A stretch of 64,000 nucleotides of DNA from an uncultured Arachnia sp. (GTDB taxonomy: Bacteria; Actinomycetota; Actinomycetes; Propionibacteriales; Propionibacteriaceae): positions 92,477-156,476 of the forward strand of contig CANLTJ010000007.1 in assembly GCA_947493995.1 (NCBI GenBank), read 5' to 3'. A model generated the notes under the pieces. The model was not told the DNA's origin. It searched no databases and saw only the letters and a list, made by a program, of their open reading frames with translations. Both the position numbers and the translations under genes were made by a program. This document shows, piece by piece, positions 1-10,962 of this stretch (its first letter is position 1; each line of letters starts with the position of its first letter).

Positions 1-752
1 AGAACCAGCACTGGCACATCGATTGAGAGGCCTGCCGACACTTTTGCGTGCCCTCGCATGATGGCGGCCAGCCAGCCGACGCGGGCGACGAATGCATCTC
101 CCCCCTTCAGCTGAAGGTCGTAGTCCCAGACGCCATCTTCCGCGGCGGAGATCGTTCGACTGTAGAAGCCGTTCTCGCTGAGTGGGAGGGCGGCCGTTGG
201 TGACAGAGAACCCACTGCGCTGAACATCCGACGCAGGGCTGGGCGCAACTCTGGATAGCCCTGCAGTTCGAGCCACGGCGAGTTCAGTATCAACGCCGAC
301 GCCACTCCCGGTCGCTCGTCGGCCCACAGTGTTGCGATCAGCCCACCTGTGGAATGGCCCATGATCACGAGGTCGTCATGTCCCTCTTCAGTGATGATGC
401 GCACGGCTTCGTCGATCTCGTCGTGATAGGACGACAGGTCAGTCACGAAGCCACCAAGTTGCCCCGGCCTGAACGATCGGCCGTAGCGTCGAAGATCCAG
501 GGCGTAGAAGTCGTAGCCCATTTCCGCCGTCTCAACGGCTAGTTGCGTCTGGAAGAAGTAGTCATTCCATCCGTGGATGTACAGCAAGGCCCGCCTTTGG
601 CGTGGGGGGCGGTGCCTCACAAGCGTGGCGCACAGGGAGCCTTCCGGCTCACCCGCGTACTCCTGGGCATCGGGAAGATCTATGGTGACGCTCTGGAAGG
701 ACTCGAGCAAGGAGTCCTCAGCCCACTTCGTCACAGCATGGACAGACGTCAC
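1..752 (-). CDS. alpha/beta hydrolase, partial (C-terminus beyond window)
   Basis: An alpha/beta-hydrolase-fold enzyme, probably a lipase/esterase or lysophospholipase-like serine hydrolase of the Hydrolase_4 (S33) type. Read on the minus strand, the frame contains YIHGWNDYF, the oxyanion-side HG motif, then LDLRRYGRS, and then VIMGHSTGG, the nucleophile elbow with catalytic Ser. The frame is open to base 1, so the catalytic Asp and His lie outside the window. The GTG at 752 overlaps the stop of the DUF3073 gene (GTGA), which suggests translational coupling; a second in-frame GTG at 734 is an alternative start. No Shine-Dalgarno is evident for either. The substrate cannot be told from the sequence. 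Confidence 0.8.
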   Translation of the reverse strand, partial: MTSVHAVTKWAEDSLLESFQSVTIDLPDAQEYAGEPEGSLCATLVRHRPPRQRRALLYIHGWNDYFFQTQLAVETAEMGYDFYALDLRRYGRSFRPGQLGGFVTDLSSYHDEIDEAVRIITEEGHDDLVIMGHSTGGLIATLWADERPGVASALILNSPWLELQGYPELRPALRRMFSAVGSLSPTAALPLSENGFYSRTISAAEDGVWDYDLQLKGGDAFVARVGWLAAIMRGHAKVSAGLSIDVPVLV

Positions 753-976
753 CGAGAGGAGTCGTCGTCCTCGTCGTTGGGGTTTGAGCCGTTCGGGGAA
801 CCGTACTCCTCCGCCAGATCCGCGTATCCATCAGGAATTCGTTCGGATTCTGACACGTCGGTGTAGCTGTTTCCCCGAAGCTCGCGCTCCAGAGATCCGA
901 AATCTGTATCCATGGGGCGATACTTCAGGTCTCGTGCAACCTTCGTCTGCTTCGCCTTCGCACGGCCGCGTCCCAT
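749..976 (-). CDS. DUF3073 family small protein
   Basis: A 75-residue hydrophilic protein beginning MGRGRAKAKQTKVARDLKY, the conserved opening of the actinobacterial DUF3073 family. A basic N-terminus (about residues 1-20) is followed by a conserved central segment and an acidic tail ending DEDDDSSR. There is no signal peptide or membrane segment, so it should be cytoplasmic. The family is widespread in Actinobacteria but has no established function. Its stop codon overlaps the GTG start of the downstream hydrolase, so the two are probably one transcript. It is divergent from icd, with about 200 bp between the two starts that must hold both promoters. Confidence 0.9.
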   Translation of the reverse strand: MGRGRAKAKQTKVARDLKYRPMDTDFGSLERELRGNSYTDVSESERIPDGYADLAEEYGSPNGSNPNDEDDDSSR

Positions 977-1182
977 ATCGGGTCGACCCCCTCGCTGTGT
1001 CCTTCGCGGAGAACCGCGGAATGTGTCAATAACTCGTGGCCCATAGGCTACCCGAGGTCCTCACCAAGTCCAAAGGGCTCTCACCGCTGGATGCTCCGCA
1101 GAGATCGGGTGTGAACGAACGTGCAACCGATAGGCTGGCGCGGAATCGAGAACCAGATCCCCCACCGATGAGGAGTTCGCAC

Positions 1183-3396
<2,214 letters not shown>

Positions 3397-3409
3397 CACC
3401 GGGCACGGG

Positions 3410-3442
3410 AACGGGGCCGCAGCTGCGCGCTGCGACCCCGTT
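3410..3442. terminator. bidirectional hairpin terminator between icd and fasciclin gene
   Basis: AACGGGG at 3410-3416 pairs with CCCCGTT at 3436-3442, and an inner GCAG/CTGC pairing extends the stem. A short CTTCT run follows on the plus strand. It lies between two convergent genes and can serve both. Confidence 0.7.
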
Positions 3443-3479
3443 CTTCTGTATGACTACCGCTGAGGGTAGCGTCTCAGCG

Positions 3480-4151
3480 TCAGCCGAGCAGTGCGTCGAC
3501 GTCGACCGTCGGCGGCACGAGGACCGCGTCGATGGCGTGGATGACACCGTTGGAGGCATCAACGTCGGCCATGATGACGGTGGCGTCGTTCACCATGACA
3601 CCACCTTCGGTCATGATCTCGACGGTGGAGCCCTCGACGGTCTCCACCTCGCCCGCGGTCACATCAGCGGACATGACCTCGGCCGGCAGAACGTGGTAGG
3701 TCAGGATGCTGGTCAGGGCGTCCTGGTTCTCGGGCATCAGCAAAGCATCGAGAAGGCCCTCGGGCAGGGCATCGAAGGCGTCGTCGGTGGGTGCGAACAC
3801 CGTGAACGGACCTTCACTTGACAGCGTCTCGGTGAGGTCGGCGGCATTCACCGCAGCCACGAGGGTCTCGAAGTCGTCGTTGCCAGCGGCTACATCAACG
3901 ATTGTGCCGGACCCTTCCATGGGATCCTCGGAGTCCATCGGTTCATCCGACTCCATGGGATCCTCTGACTCCATCGGCTCCTCCGACTCCATGGGATCTT
4001 CCGACTCCATGGGCTCAGTCTCCACGGGCTCGGTGGTGACCGGGTCCATGGTGGTGTCCATGTCGGTGTCGGTCTCGTCGGCATCCGTGCCGCAGCCGGC
4101 AACGAACAACAGGGCAGCCACACTCGCGGCGGCGGCGGTCTTGAACTTCAT
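3480..4151 (-). CDS. fasciclin-domain surface lipoprotein
   Basis: A secreted lipoprotein of 223 residues. The start MKFKTAAAASV has an AGGAG 5 nt upstream. A hydrophobic signal leads to the lipobox VAGC with Cys20 as the lipidation site. Residues about 30-85 form a low-complexity acidic linker made of six-residue units of the type PMESED. The remaining ~140 residues form one FAS1/fasciclin domain, recognisable by FTVFAPTDDAFDALPEG, LTYHVLPAEV and NGVIHAIDAVLVPP. FAS1 domains generally act in cell adhesion or matrix binding, so this is probably an envelope protein held off the membrane by the acidic spacer. Its ligand is unknown. Confidence 0.93.
   Translation of the reverse strand: MKFKTAAAASVAALLFVAGCGTDADETDTDMDTTMDPVTTEPVETEPMESEDPMESEEPMESEDPMESDEPMDSEDPMEGSGTIVDVAAGNDDFETLVAAVNAADLTETLSSEGPFTVFAPTDDAFDALPEGLLDALLMPENQDALTSILTYHVLPAEVMSADVTAGEVETVEGSTVEIMTEGGVMVNDATVIMADVDASNGVIHAIDAVLVPPTVDVDALLG
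3915..4014 (-). repeat. 18-bp tandem repeats encoding the acidic PME(S)(E/D) linker
   Basis: About six imperfect 18-bp units, containing alternations of tccatggga and tccatcggc, encode PMESED-like hexapeptides in the fasciclin lipoprotein linker. Such arrays can change copy number by slippage without shifting frame. Confidence 0.75.
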
Positions 4152-4304
4152 GATTACTCCTCGCATGGGGGTGGAGCCATCGAACGTGGCTCCTACCCAT
4201 GACTTCGCCGTCAACGTCGCATACGGATGCACTTTCCCGGCAGGAGTTTTCTCGAAGGGCCATCCCACGAGTTGTGGGCGAGCATCTGCCCCGGCCCGAT
4301 CACC

Positions 4305-5354
4305 TCACAGCAGCGTAGCTGCACCACGACCGTTGTGCTGCTCGATCTCGCCGAGCACCCAACTGGCAATGCCGCGCTCCCCCAGAGTTTCCAGTGCAGC
4401 TGCCACCTGGTCCTGCGGCAGGATCGCCACCATTCCCACTCCCATGTTGAGAGTGGCGTCGACATCGGACTGCTCCAGCGATCCGACAGATTGCACAAGT
4501 TCAAAGATGGGTGCCGGCGTCCACGATGAGCGTTGCAGGACGGCACGCATGCCGTTGGGGATGACGCGGGCGACGTTGTTGGCCAGTCCTCCGCCGGTGA
4601 TGTGGCTCATGGCGTGGATCTCGGCTTTGGCGATGAGATCGAGCACGTCGAGGGCATAGATCCGGGTGGGCTCCAGCAGTTCCTCTCCCAGGCTGCGTCC
4701 CAGTTCCTCCACGTGTCGCTCCAGCGACCAGCCCGCCTGCGTGAGCAGGACGTTCCGCACGAGGGAGTACCCGTTGGAGTGCAGTCCGGAGGCCTCCATG
4801 CCGATCACGGCGTCACCGGGCTTCACACGGTGGGCGCCCAGGATGGAGTCGCGTTCCACCACGCCGGTGGTGGCTCCGGCGATGTCGTACTCGTCCGGTC
4901 CCAGCAGGCCGGGATGTTCCGCGGTCTCGCCGCCCACCAGCGAACAGCCGGCCGCGATGCATGCCTCGGCGATGCCGGAGACGATGGCGGCGATGCGTTC
5001 GGGAACCACTCGGCCACAGGCGATGTAGTCCGTCACGAACAGCGGCTCGGCGCCGCTCACCACGAGATCGTCGACGAGCATGCCGATGAGGTCGAACCCG
5101 ATGGTGTCGTGCTTGTCCAGGGCCTGGGCGATGGCCACCTTCGTGCCCACGCCGTCGGTGGAGGAGGCGAGGACTGGTTGCCGGAAATCCTTCAGCGCGC
5201 TGGCGTCGAAGAAGCCGGCGAACCCGCCGAGGGATCCCAGCACTTCAGGGCGACGGGTGCGGGCCACCGACGCTTTCATCAGTTCGACGGCCCTGTCACC
5301 TGCCTCGATGTCGACGCCGGCGGCCGCGTAGGCGCTCTGTGGGACGGATGTCAC
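4305..5354 (-). CDS. purM: phosphoribosylformylglycinamidine cyclo-ligase (AIR synthetase)
   Basis: Closes the imidazole ring: ATP-dependent conversion of FGAM to AIR, step five of de novo purine synthesis. The 349-residue product begins VTSVPQSAYAAAGVDIEAGD. It carries STDGVGTKVAIA, DLIGMLVDDLVVSGAEP, LVGGETAEHPG and the C-terminal MSHITGGGLANNVARV, all typical of the PurM/ThiL/HypE ATP-binding superfamily. The GTG at 5354 overlaps the purF stop (GTGA), so purF and purM are translationally coupled, a common actinobacterial arrangement. Confidence 0.97.
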   Translation of the reverse strand: MTSVPQSAYAAAGVDIEAGDRAVELMKASVARTRRPEVLGSLGGFAGFFDASALKDFRQPVLASSTDGVGTKVAIAQALDKHDTIGFDLIGMLVDDLVVSGAEPLFVTDYIACGRVVPERIAAIVSGIAEACIAAGCSLVGGETAEHPGLLGPDEYDIAGATTGVVERDSILGAHRVKPGDAVIGMEASGLHSNGYSLVRNVLLTQAGWSLERHVEELGRSLGEELLEPTRIYALDVLDLIAKAEIHAMSHITGGGLANNVARVIPNGMRAVLQRSSWTPAPIFELVQSVGSLEQSDVDATLNMGVGMVAILPQDQVAAALETLGERGIASWVLGEIEQHNGRGAATLL

Positions 5355-6817
5355 GACTCCTCCAGATGCAACAGTTCGGCCTGTCCGGGCGGGATCCCGA
5401 TGGGATAGGAGCCGTCGAAACAGGCCCGGCACAACTGCGGAGCGGGGATCTCGGTGGCGGCGGTCAGACCGTCGAGCGATACATGTCCCAGGCTGTCCGC
5501 CCCGATGGAGCGGCACACCTCTTCCACCGTCAAGCCGGGAGCGATGAGCTCGGCTCGGCTGGCGAAGTCGATGCCGTAGAAGCACGGCCACTCCACCGGT
5601 GGCGAGGAGATGCGTACGTGCACCTCGCGCGCGCCGGCCTCCCGGAGCATCCGGACCAGCGCGCGCTGCGTGTTGCCGCGCACGATGGAGTCGTCCACCA
5701 CCACGAGCCGTTTGCCGTCGATCACCTCGCGAAGCGGGTTGAGCTTCAGGCGGATACCGAGCTGGCGGATGGTTTGGCTGGGTTGGATGAAGGTGCGTCC
5801 CACGTAGGAGTTCTTGACGAGACCCTGTCCGTAGTCAATACCTGACTCCTGGGCATACCCGATGGCCGAGGGTGTGCCCGATTCGGGGACGGGAATCACG
5901 AGGTCCGCCTCCACGGGGTGCTCGCGCGCGAGTTGTCGCCCGATCTCCACCCGCGTGGCGTGGACGCCCTGGCCCGCGATCGTCGTATCGGGACGGGCGA
6001 GGTAGACGTATTCGAAGAGACAGCCCTTGGGGTCGGCAGGCGCGAAGCGTTGCGTCCGCAAGCCCGCCTCATCGATGGTGATGAGTTCGCCGGGTTCCAC
6101 CTCGCGCACGAAACTGGCACCCACGATGTCCAGAGCGGCTGTCTCCGAGGCAACCACCCAGCCATTCGCCAGGCGTCCGAGCACCAGGGGGCGGATGCCG
6201 TGGGGATCCCGCGCGGCGAACAACGCCGTCTCCGTCATGAACGTGATGCAGAACGCACCCCGCAGCCGGGGCAGGACCTCCATGGCTGCCGTCTCCGGAT
6301 CGTCACCCAGGCTGACAAGCAGGGCGGTCACCAGTGACGTGTCGTTGGTGGAGTCCATCGTCTTCTTCTCGGGCACACGTTCCGTGGGGTTCACCTCGGC
6401 GAGCCATTGCTGGAGTTCGGCTGTGTTGGTGAGGTTGCCGTTGTGCCCGAGCGCCAGGCCACCAGCTGTCGTGGCGCGGAAAGTGGGCTGCGCGTTGTGC
6501 CAGTTGGAGGCTCCCGTCGTGGAGTACCGGGTGTGCCCCACGGCAACCCTGCCCTTGAGGGAGGTGAGAGTGGCCTCGTCGAACACCTGCGCCACGAGGC
6601 CCATGTCCTTGAACACCATGATCCTGCGACCGTTGGAGACGGCGATACCGGCGGATTCCTGCCCTCGATGCTGTAGCGCGAAGAGCCCGTAGTACGTCAG
6701 CTGGCTGACATCCTCCCCGGGTGCCCAGACACCGAAGACGCCGCAGGCGTCCTGGGGTGCCCGTTCCTGGGGGTCGATGTCGAGGCTGAGGCGGCCATCC
6801 GGGCGAAGCACCAGCAC
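5351..6817 (-). CDS. purF: amidophosphoribosyltransferase
   Basis: Commits PRPP to purines by transferring ammonia from glutamine to give phosphoribosylamine; cytoplasmic. 488 residues, GTG start. A 24-residue propeptide precedes the N-terminal nucleophile Cys25 (DACGVFGVW), which is normally exposed by self-cleavage. The glutaminase domain covers about residues 25-250; the phosphoribosyltransferase domain has the PRPP loop VVVDDSIVRGNT. Cysteines in GCLFEYVYLARPD, WPCFYGIDF and CRACF match the four [4Fe-4S] ligands of the Bacillus-type enzyme, so this is the iron-sulfur form. It is divergent from the gene at 6865 across a 47-bp gap. Confidence 0.97.
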   Translation of the reverse strand: MLVLRPDGRLSLDIDPQERAPQDACGVFGVWAPGEDVSQLTYYGLFALQHRGQESAGIAVSNGRRIMVFKDMGLVAQVFDEATLTSLKGRVAVGHTRYSTTGASNWHNAQPTFRATTAGGLALGHNGNLTNTAELQQWLAEVNPTERVPEKKTMDSTNDTSLVTALLVSLGDDPETAAMEVLPRLRGAFCITFMTETALFAARDPHGIRPLVLGRLANGWVVASETAALDIVGASFVREVEPGELITIDEAGLRTQRFAPADPKGCLFEYVYLARPDTTIAGQGVHATRVEIGRQLAREHPVEADLVIPVPESGTPSAIGYAQESGIDYGQGLVKNSYVGRTFIQPSQTIRQLGIRLKLNPLREVIDGKRLVVVDDSIVRGNTQRALVRMLREAGAREVHVRISSPPVEWPCFYGIDFASRAELIAPGLTVEEVCRSIGADSLGHVSLDGLTAATEIPAPQLCRACFDGSYPIGIPPGQAELLHLEES

Positions 6818-6864
6818 AGCGTACCCTTAAACATTGTCATCATCCACAGATCGGATACCCCACC

Positions 6865-7263
6865 ATGATCTCGTTGTCGCTCGCTCTCGCACTCCGTGAT
6901 GCTGGACTCCAGTGGCGTCCCCGGCAGGGAGATCGGTTCACCGTCAGTGCCCCGGAAATGGCCGACGACGTGTTCCATCTGGCGGACATGGTCATCGAGG
7001 CTCGCTCGCTGAGTTCGGGCACAGTCCTTGCGTTCAACGGCACCACTGAGTGGGCGCTGGATTCGGTGGAGCAGGACAAGACGGTGTGGTTGCCGGATGA
7101 GACGCATCTGCGGGATGCACTTGGTGACGCCTTCCTCCATCTCGCCCGCCGCGATGGTCGCTATGAGGTGCGGATCTCCATGGACGGGGAAGATCATGTG
7201 TTCCACGACGATGACGTCGAGAATGCCTACGGCCAGGCGCTGTTGTCGCTCCTGACGCAATAG
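6865..7263 (+). CDS. conserved actinobacterial protein of unknown function
   Basis: A 132-residue soluble protein starting MISLSLALALRDAGLQW. The pattern of an N-terminal amphipathic segment, a conserved GTVLAFNGTTEWALDSVEQ core and a C-terminal YEVRISMDGEDHVF resembles a conserved hypothetical family of Actinobacteria that is sometimes labelled a pilus-assembly protein without clear basis. There is no signal peptide or membrane segment. No good ribosome-binding site precedes the ATG, so it may be read from a short or leaderless transcript starting between it and purF. Function unknown. Confidence 0.8.
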   Translation: MISLSLALALRDAGLQWRPRQGDRFTVSAPEMADDVFHLADMVIEARSLSSGTVLAFNGTTEWALDSVEQDKTVWLPDETHLRDALGDAFLHLARRDGRYEVRISMDGEDHVFHDDDVENAYGQALLSLLTQ

Positions 7264-7302
7264 CGAACACACCCGGTCGCCCACTAGCGCTCGGCGACAA
7301 AC

Positions 7303-7771
7303 GGGCATATCGAATCAAGGACCGCGTCCTGAGTAGCCCCGCGACGAAGGCGCTGTGCTGAGCAGCCCGCGACGAAGGAGCAGGCGTGTCGAAGGGCGCC
7401 GGGCATATTGAAGGACGAACCCACACCCCACCACACCCTTCGATACGGCGCAGGCTCGTACCTCGCCGGCACCTACTCAGGGAACGATCACGGATCAGCC
7501 GATCCTGAGGAGACCATGCGCCGGGCATATCGAATCAAGGACCGCGTCCTGAGTAGCCCCGCGACCAAAGAGCAGGGCATATCGAATCAAGGACCGCGTC
7601 CTGAGTAGCCCCGCGACCAAAGAGCAGGGCATATCGAATCGAGGACCGCGTCCTGAGTAGCCCCGCGACGAAGGAGCAGGGCATATCGAAGGACGAACCC
7701 ACACCCCACCACACCCTTCGATACGGCGCAGGCTCGTACCTCGCCGGCACCTACTCAGGGAACGATCACGG
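7303..7771. repeat. intergenic repeat cluster: 52-bp tandem units and a duplicated 93-bp unit
   Basis: The ~540-bp gap between the 6865 gene and the peptidase holds no gene. Three consecutive 52-bp units start at 7523, 7575 and 7627 (opening GGGCATATCGAATC and containing CCTGAGTAGCCCCGCGAC), with a related unit at 7303. A 93-bp unit containing CTTCGATACGGCGCAGG and CTACTCAGGGAACG occurs at 7401-7493 and again at 7679-7771 with one visible difference. The units read into one another without unique spacers, so this is not a CRISPR array. The same core recurs inverted at 31714-31809, making it a dispersed REP-like family. Confidence 0.85.
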
Positions 7772-7807
7772 GTCGACGGACCCGCGCGTGCAGAGCTCGC
7801 GCCCAGT

Positions 7808-9136
7808 TCAGCGGCCCAGGTTCTGCAGGAACATGGCTTCGGCCACGGCTGCCCTGGCGAGATCCCCCACGTCGACGCTCTCGTCGATGCCGTGCATGCG
7901 TGAATCCGGATCCGTGACAGCGGTCACCAGCACCGTCGCCTCCGGATGACGCCGAGCGAACTCGGCCACTATGGGGATGCTGCCGCCGCAACCCATTTCC
8001 ACCGGCGGCAACCCGAAAGCCTGAGCGAACGCGTCCTTGGCTGCCTGTGCATGCTCGCCGTCAAGCCCGATCGTGCTGGGACCTCCCTGCTGCCCCGGCT
8101 CCACCGTGACATGGGCGCCCCATGGAGCATGGTCCACCAAGTGATCCCGGAGCGCTTCCTCCGCCCGAGCAGGATCCTGACCGGGAGCGAGCCGGACGCT
8201 CACTTTGGCGCTCGCACTCGGGATGAGAGTGTTGGAGGCGTCAGCGATGCGGGTGGTGTCGATCGCCAGCACCGAGGCCGCCGGCCTGGTCCACATGCGC
8301 TCCACCAAGGAGCCGTCACCAATGAACTCCACCCCGTCGAGGATCCCGGTCTCGTCTTGGAGACGATCCGACGGATACTCCAGCTCCGGACCCGGGCTGT
8401 GCACGAGCCCCTCCACGGCCACGTTTCCCCGTTCGTCGTGCAGCGTCGCGAGCAATCTGCACAGGCTGGTGAGCGCATCGGGCACCACTCCACCGAACTG
8501 TCCGGAGTGGAGACCCGTCCGCAGCGTCGACACGTGCACGGTGGCATCGACGACCCCGCGCAACGTCGTCGTGAGACTTGGCGTGCCGACGGCCCAGTTC
8601 ACTGAATCCGCAACGACGTAGACGTCGGCGGTGAGTTCGTCCGAGTACTTGTCGAGCAGGGCGGGCATGGAAGGGGACCCGATCTCCTCCTCCCCCTCTA
8701 TGAAGAGTTTGACGCCCACCGGCGGCGTGCCGTCGAAGACTCGTAGGGCCGCGAGGTGGACGGCGATGCCACCCTTGTCATCCGCGGCTCCGCGAGCATA
8801 GATGCGCCCGTCACGCTCCGCCGGGGTGAAGGCATCCGAGGTCCAGGACGACGCGTCGCCCGGGGGCTGGACGTCGTAGTGTGCGTACAGCAGGACTGTC
8901 GGCGCACCCTCCGGTGCCGGGAAGTGACCGTAGACAGCAGGCTTGCCGCCCGCTTCAAGCGTCCTCACCTCGGGGCAGCCGACGCGTGTGAGGAGGTTCG
9001 CCACCTGGTCCGCGGCCTCCAGGACGTCGGCGTCGTGCTCCTCCATCGAGGAGATCGACGGTATGGCAATCAGTTCGAGCAGATCGGCAATGGTCTCGGG
9101 AAGCACTCGCTCAACGGTCCACGCAAGATTCGACAT
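7808..9136 (-). CDS. M20 family metallopeptidase (dipeptidase)
   Basis: A cytoplasmic zinc peptidase of family M20, 442 residues. Metal and catalytic motifs are present in order: LLYAHYDVQPPG (His ligand plus the catalytic Asp two residues later), GAADDKGG (bridging Asp), FIEGEEEIGSP (general-base Glu and metal Glu), VVADS, and a late G-G-S-I-P motif near the C-terminus. A dimerisation lid follows (TLRTGLHSGQFGG). The size and motif spacing match the CNDP/PepV-like dipeptidases annotated broadly in Actinobacteria. The start MSNLAWTVERV at 9136 is preferred because GGAG lies 4 nt upstream; the frame is open 13 codons further. Likely role: cleavage of short peptides. Exact specificity is unknown. 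Confidence 0.92.
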   Translation of the reverse strand: MSNLAWTVERVLPETIADLLELIAIPSISSMEEHDADVLEAADQVANLLTRVGCPEVRTLEAGGKPAVYGHFPAPEGAPTVLLYAHYDVQPPGDASSWTSDAFTPAERDGRIYARGAADDKGGIAVHLAALRVFDGTPPVGVKLFIEGEEEIGSPSMPALLDKYSDELTADVYVVADSVNWAVGTPSLTTTLRGVVDATVHVSTLRTGLHSGQFGGVVPDALTSLCRLLATLHDERGNVAVEGLVHSPGPELEYPSDRLQDETGILDGVEFIGDGSLVERMWTRPAASVLAIDTTRIADASNTLIPSASAKVSVRLAPGQDPARAEEALRDHLVDHAPWGAHVTVEPGQQGGPSTIGLDGEHAQAAKDAFAQAFGLPPVEMGCGGSIPIVAEFARRHPEATVLVTAVTDPDSRMHGIDESVDVGDLARAAVAEAMFLQNLGR

Positions 9137-9278
9137 GGCTCCACCGTACTCGTCACGCGTGGGGCGGGGCGGCACCCGCGACCGACGCGACGATTCGCAA
9201 GTCGGTGATGGATGCGGCCCGGCAGTCGGTAGGGTTGCCGACGATCCGATCCCCTAATGACCAGGAAAAGAAGCGACT

Positions 9279-10898
9279 GTGAGCAACCCGTCGACGTGGT
9301 GGCGCAACGCCGTCATCTACCAGATCTACCCCCGCTCGTTCGCCGACTCCTCAGGCGACGGCTACGGGGACCTCCCCGGAATCATCGACAGGCTGCCCTA
9401 CCTGACGCAGCTCGGCGTCGATGCCGTCTGGCTGTCACCCTTCTACCTGTCCCCCATGGCCGACGCTGGTTACGACGTGGCCGACTACCGGGTGGTGGAC
9501 CCGCTCTTCGGGGAGACCGCCGACGCCCACGAGCTGATCTCCCGCGCCCACGACCTGGGACTCAGAATCATCATCGATCTGGTGCCCAACCACACCTCCG
9601 ATGAGCACGAGTGGTTCAGGGCCGCCGTGGCAGCAGGTCCAGGTTCCAGCGAGCGCGAGATGTACCTCTTCCGCGACGGGCAGGGCGAGCACGGGGAACT
9701 GCCGCCCAACAACTGGAGCAGCGTGTTCGGCAACTCAGCTTGGACCCGCCTACACCATGCAGACGGCGCACCCGAACAGTGGTACCTGCACCTCTTCGAC
9801 GTCAAGCAACCCGACCTGAACTGGAACGACGAACGCGTGCGAGCAGCTTTCGACGACGTGCTGCGCCACTGGCTGGACGCCGGAGTTGACGGATTCCGCG
9901 TCGATGTGGCGCACGGGCTCGCCAAGAAGCCCGGGCTGCCGGACCAGAAGGAGGTCACCGAACTACTCGGCACCAACATGGGACCCATGTGGGACCAGGA
10001 CGGTGTCCACGAGATTTATCGGCGGTGGCACGGAGTCCTGACGGAGTACGACGGCGACCGCGCGCTCGTGGCCGAGGCCTGGGTCCCGGATCTGGACCGG
10101 CTCGCCCTCTACGTCCGCCCGGATGAGATGCAGCAGGCGTTCAACTTCGCCTTCCTCAACGCGCCGTGGGATGCCGCCACGTACCGCACGGTGATTCGCG
10201 ACAGCATTGCGGCCAATGATGCCGTCGGTGCGCCGACCACCTGGGTGTTGAGCAATCACGACGTCATGCGCCACGCCAGCCGTCTCGGGCGCGCTGACAC
10301 CGGGAATCGCAACAGTGCCGGACCTGAGGATCCCCAACCCGATCACGAACTGGGGCTGCGACGGGCGCGGGCGGCCACGCTCATGATGCTGGCACTGCCC
10401 GGTTCCGCCTACATCTACCAGGGTGAGGAGCTCGGCCTGCCCGAGCACACCACGATGCCGCACGAGTTCCGTCAGGATCCCATCTGGGAGCGCTCGGACC
10501 ACGAACAGGTGGGGCGCGACGGCTGTCGTGTGCCGATGCCGTGGACGGCAGATGCTCCCGCCCTGGGCTTCTCCCCCACGGGCAGAACGTGGCTGCCCCA
10601 GCCGGAGTCCTACCGGTTGCTCGCGGTTGACCAGCAGATCGACGTGCCGGGCTCCACGTGGAGCCTCTACCGCGACGCCCTGGCGCTGCGGAAGTCCTAC
10701 GCACTGGGCGACGGTTCGCTGGAGTGGGTCAATGATCTCGGCGACGACGTCGTCGGATTCACCACCGGGGACGTCACGGTGCTGAGCAATGTCAGCGGGG
10801 TCCCCGTCGCACTCCCGGACGGGGAGATCCTGATCTCCAGCACCCCCGTCGACGCCGAACTCCCCACCGACGCCACAGTCTGGCTACGGCGAAGCTGA
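9279..10898 (+). CDS. GH13 alpha-glucosidase / oligo-1,6-glucosidase
   Basis: An intracellular glycoside hydrolase of family 13, 539 residues, probably releasing glucose from malto- or isomalto-oligosaccharides or trehalose-like sugars. The start is GTG with AGGAAAAG upstream. The TIM-barrel begins at WWRNAVIYQIYPRSF. Conserved regions follow: DLVPNHTSDEH, DGFRVDVAHGL (nucleophile Asp209), VAEAW (acid/base Glu266) and LSNHDV (transition-state Asp). There is no signal peptide. The sequence does not decide the preferred linkage. It is followed by a long palindrome before the next gene. Confidence 0.94.
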   Translation: MSNPSTWWRNAVIYQIYPRSFADSSGDGYGDLPGIIDRLPYLTQLGVDAVWLSPFYLSPMADAGYDVADYRVVDPLFGETADAHELISRAHDLGLRIIIDLVPNHTSDEHEWFRAAVAAGPGSSEREMYLFRDGQGEHGELPPNNWSSVFGNSAWTRLHHADGAPEQWYLHLFDVKQPDLNWNDERVRAAFDDVLRHWLDAGVDGFRVDVAHGLAKKPGLPDQKEVTELLGTNMGPMWDQDGVHEIYRRWHGVLTEYDGDRALVAEAWVPDLDRLALYVRPDEMQQAFNFAFLNAPWDAATYRTVIRDSIAANDAVGAPTTWVLSNHDVMRHASRLGRADTGNRNSAGPEDPQPDHELGLRRARAATLMMLALPGSAYIYQGEELGLPEHTTMPHEFRQDPIWERSDHEQVGRDGCRVPMPWTADAPALGFSPTGRTWLPQPESYRLLAVDQQIDVPGSTWSLYRDALALRKSYALGDGSLEWVNDLGDDVVGFTTGDVTVLSNVSGVPVALPDGEILISSTPVDAELPTDATVWLRRS

Positions 10899-10920
10899 CA
10901 GTCGCAAATCCGTCACGGTA

Positions 10921-10960
10921 GTGGCCGTTTGTGGTTGGTAGACCGACCACAAACGGCCAC
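10921..10960. repeat. 40-bp near-perfect palindrome upstream of the nuclease-like gene
   Basis: Left arm GTGGCCGTTTGTGG pairs exactly with CCACAAACGGCCAC. The centre TTGGTAGACCG continues the pairing apart from a G-T wobble and the apical AG. It is closely related to the palindrome at 11945-11994, with a compensating T-A to C-G change in the stem. It ends two bases before the first possible start of the following gene. Confidence 0.85.
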
Positions 10961-10962
10961 AC

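Noticed and set aside
4533..5408. Plus-strand frame opposite purM
   Set aside because: No ribosome-binding site or recognisable domain, and fully antisense to purM.
7523..7678. Regularly spaced 52-bp repeats that could suggest a CRISPR array
   Set aside because: Units are directly contiguous with no unique spacers between them, and no cas gene is in the window.
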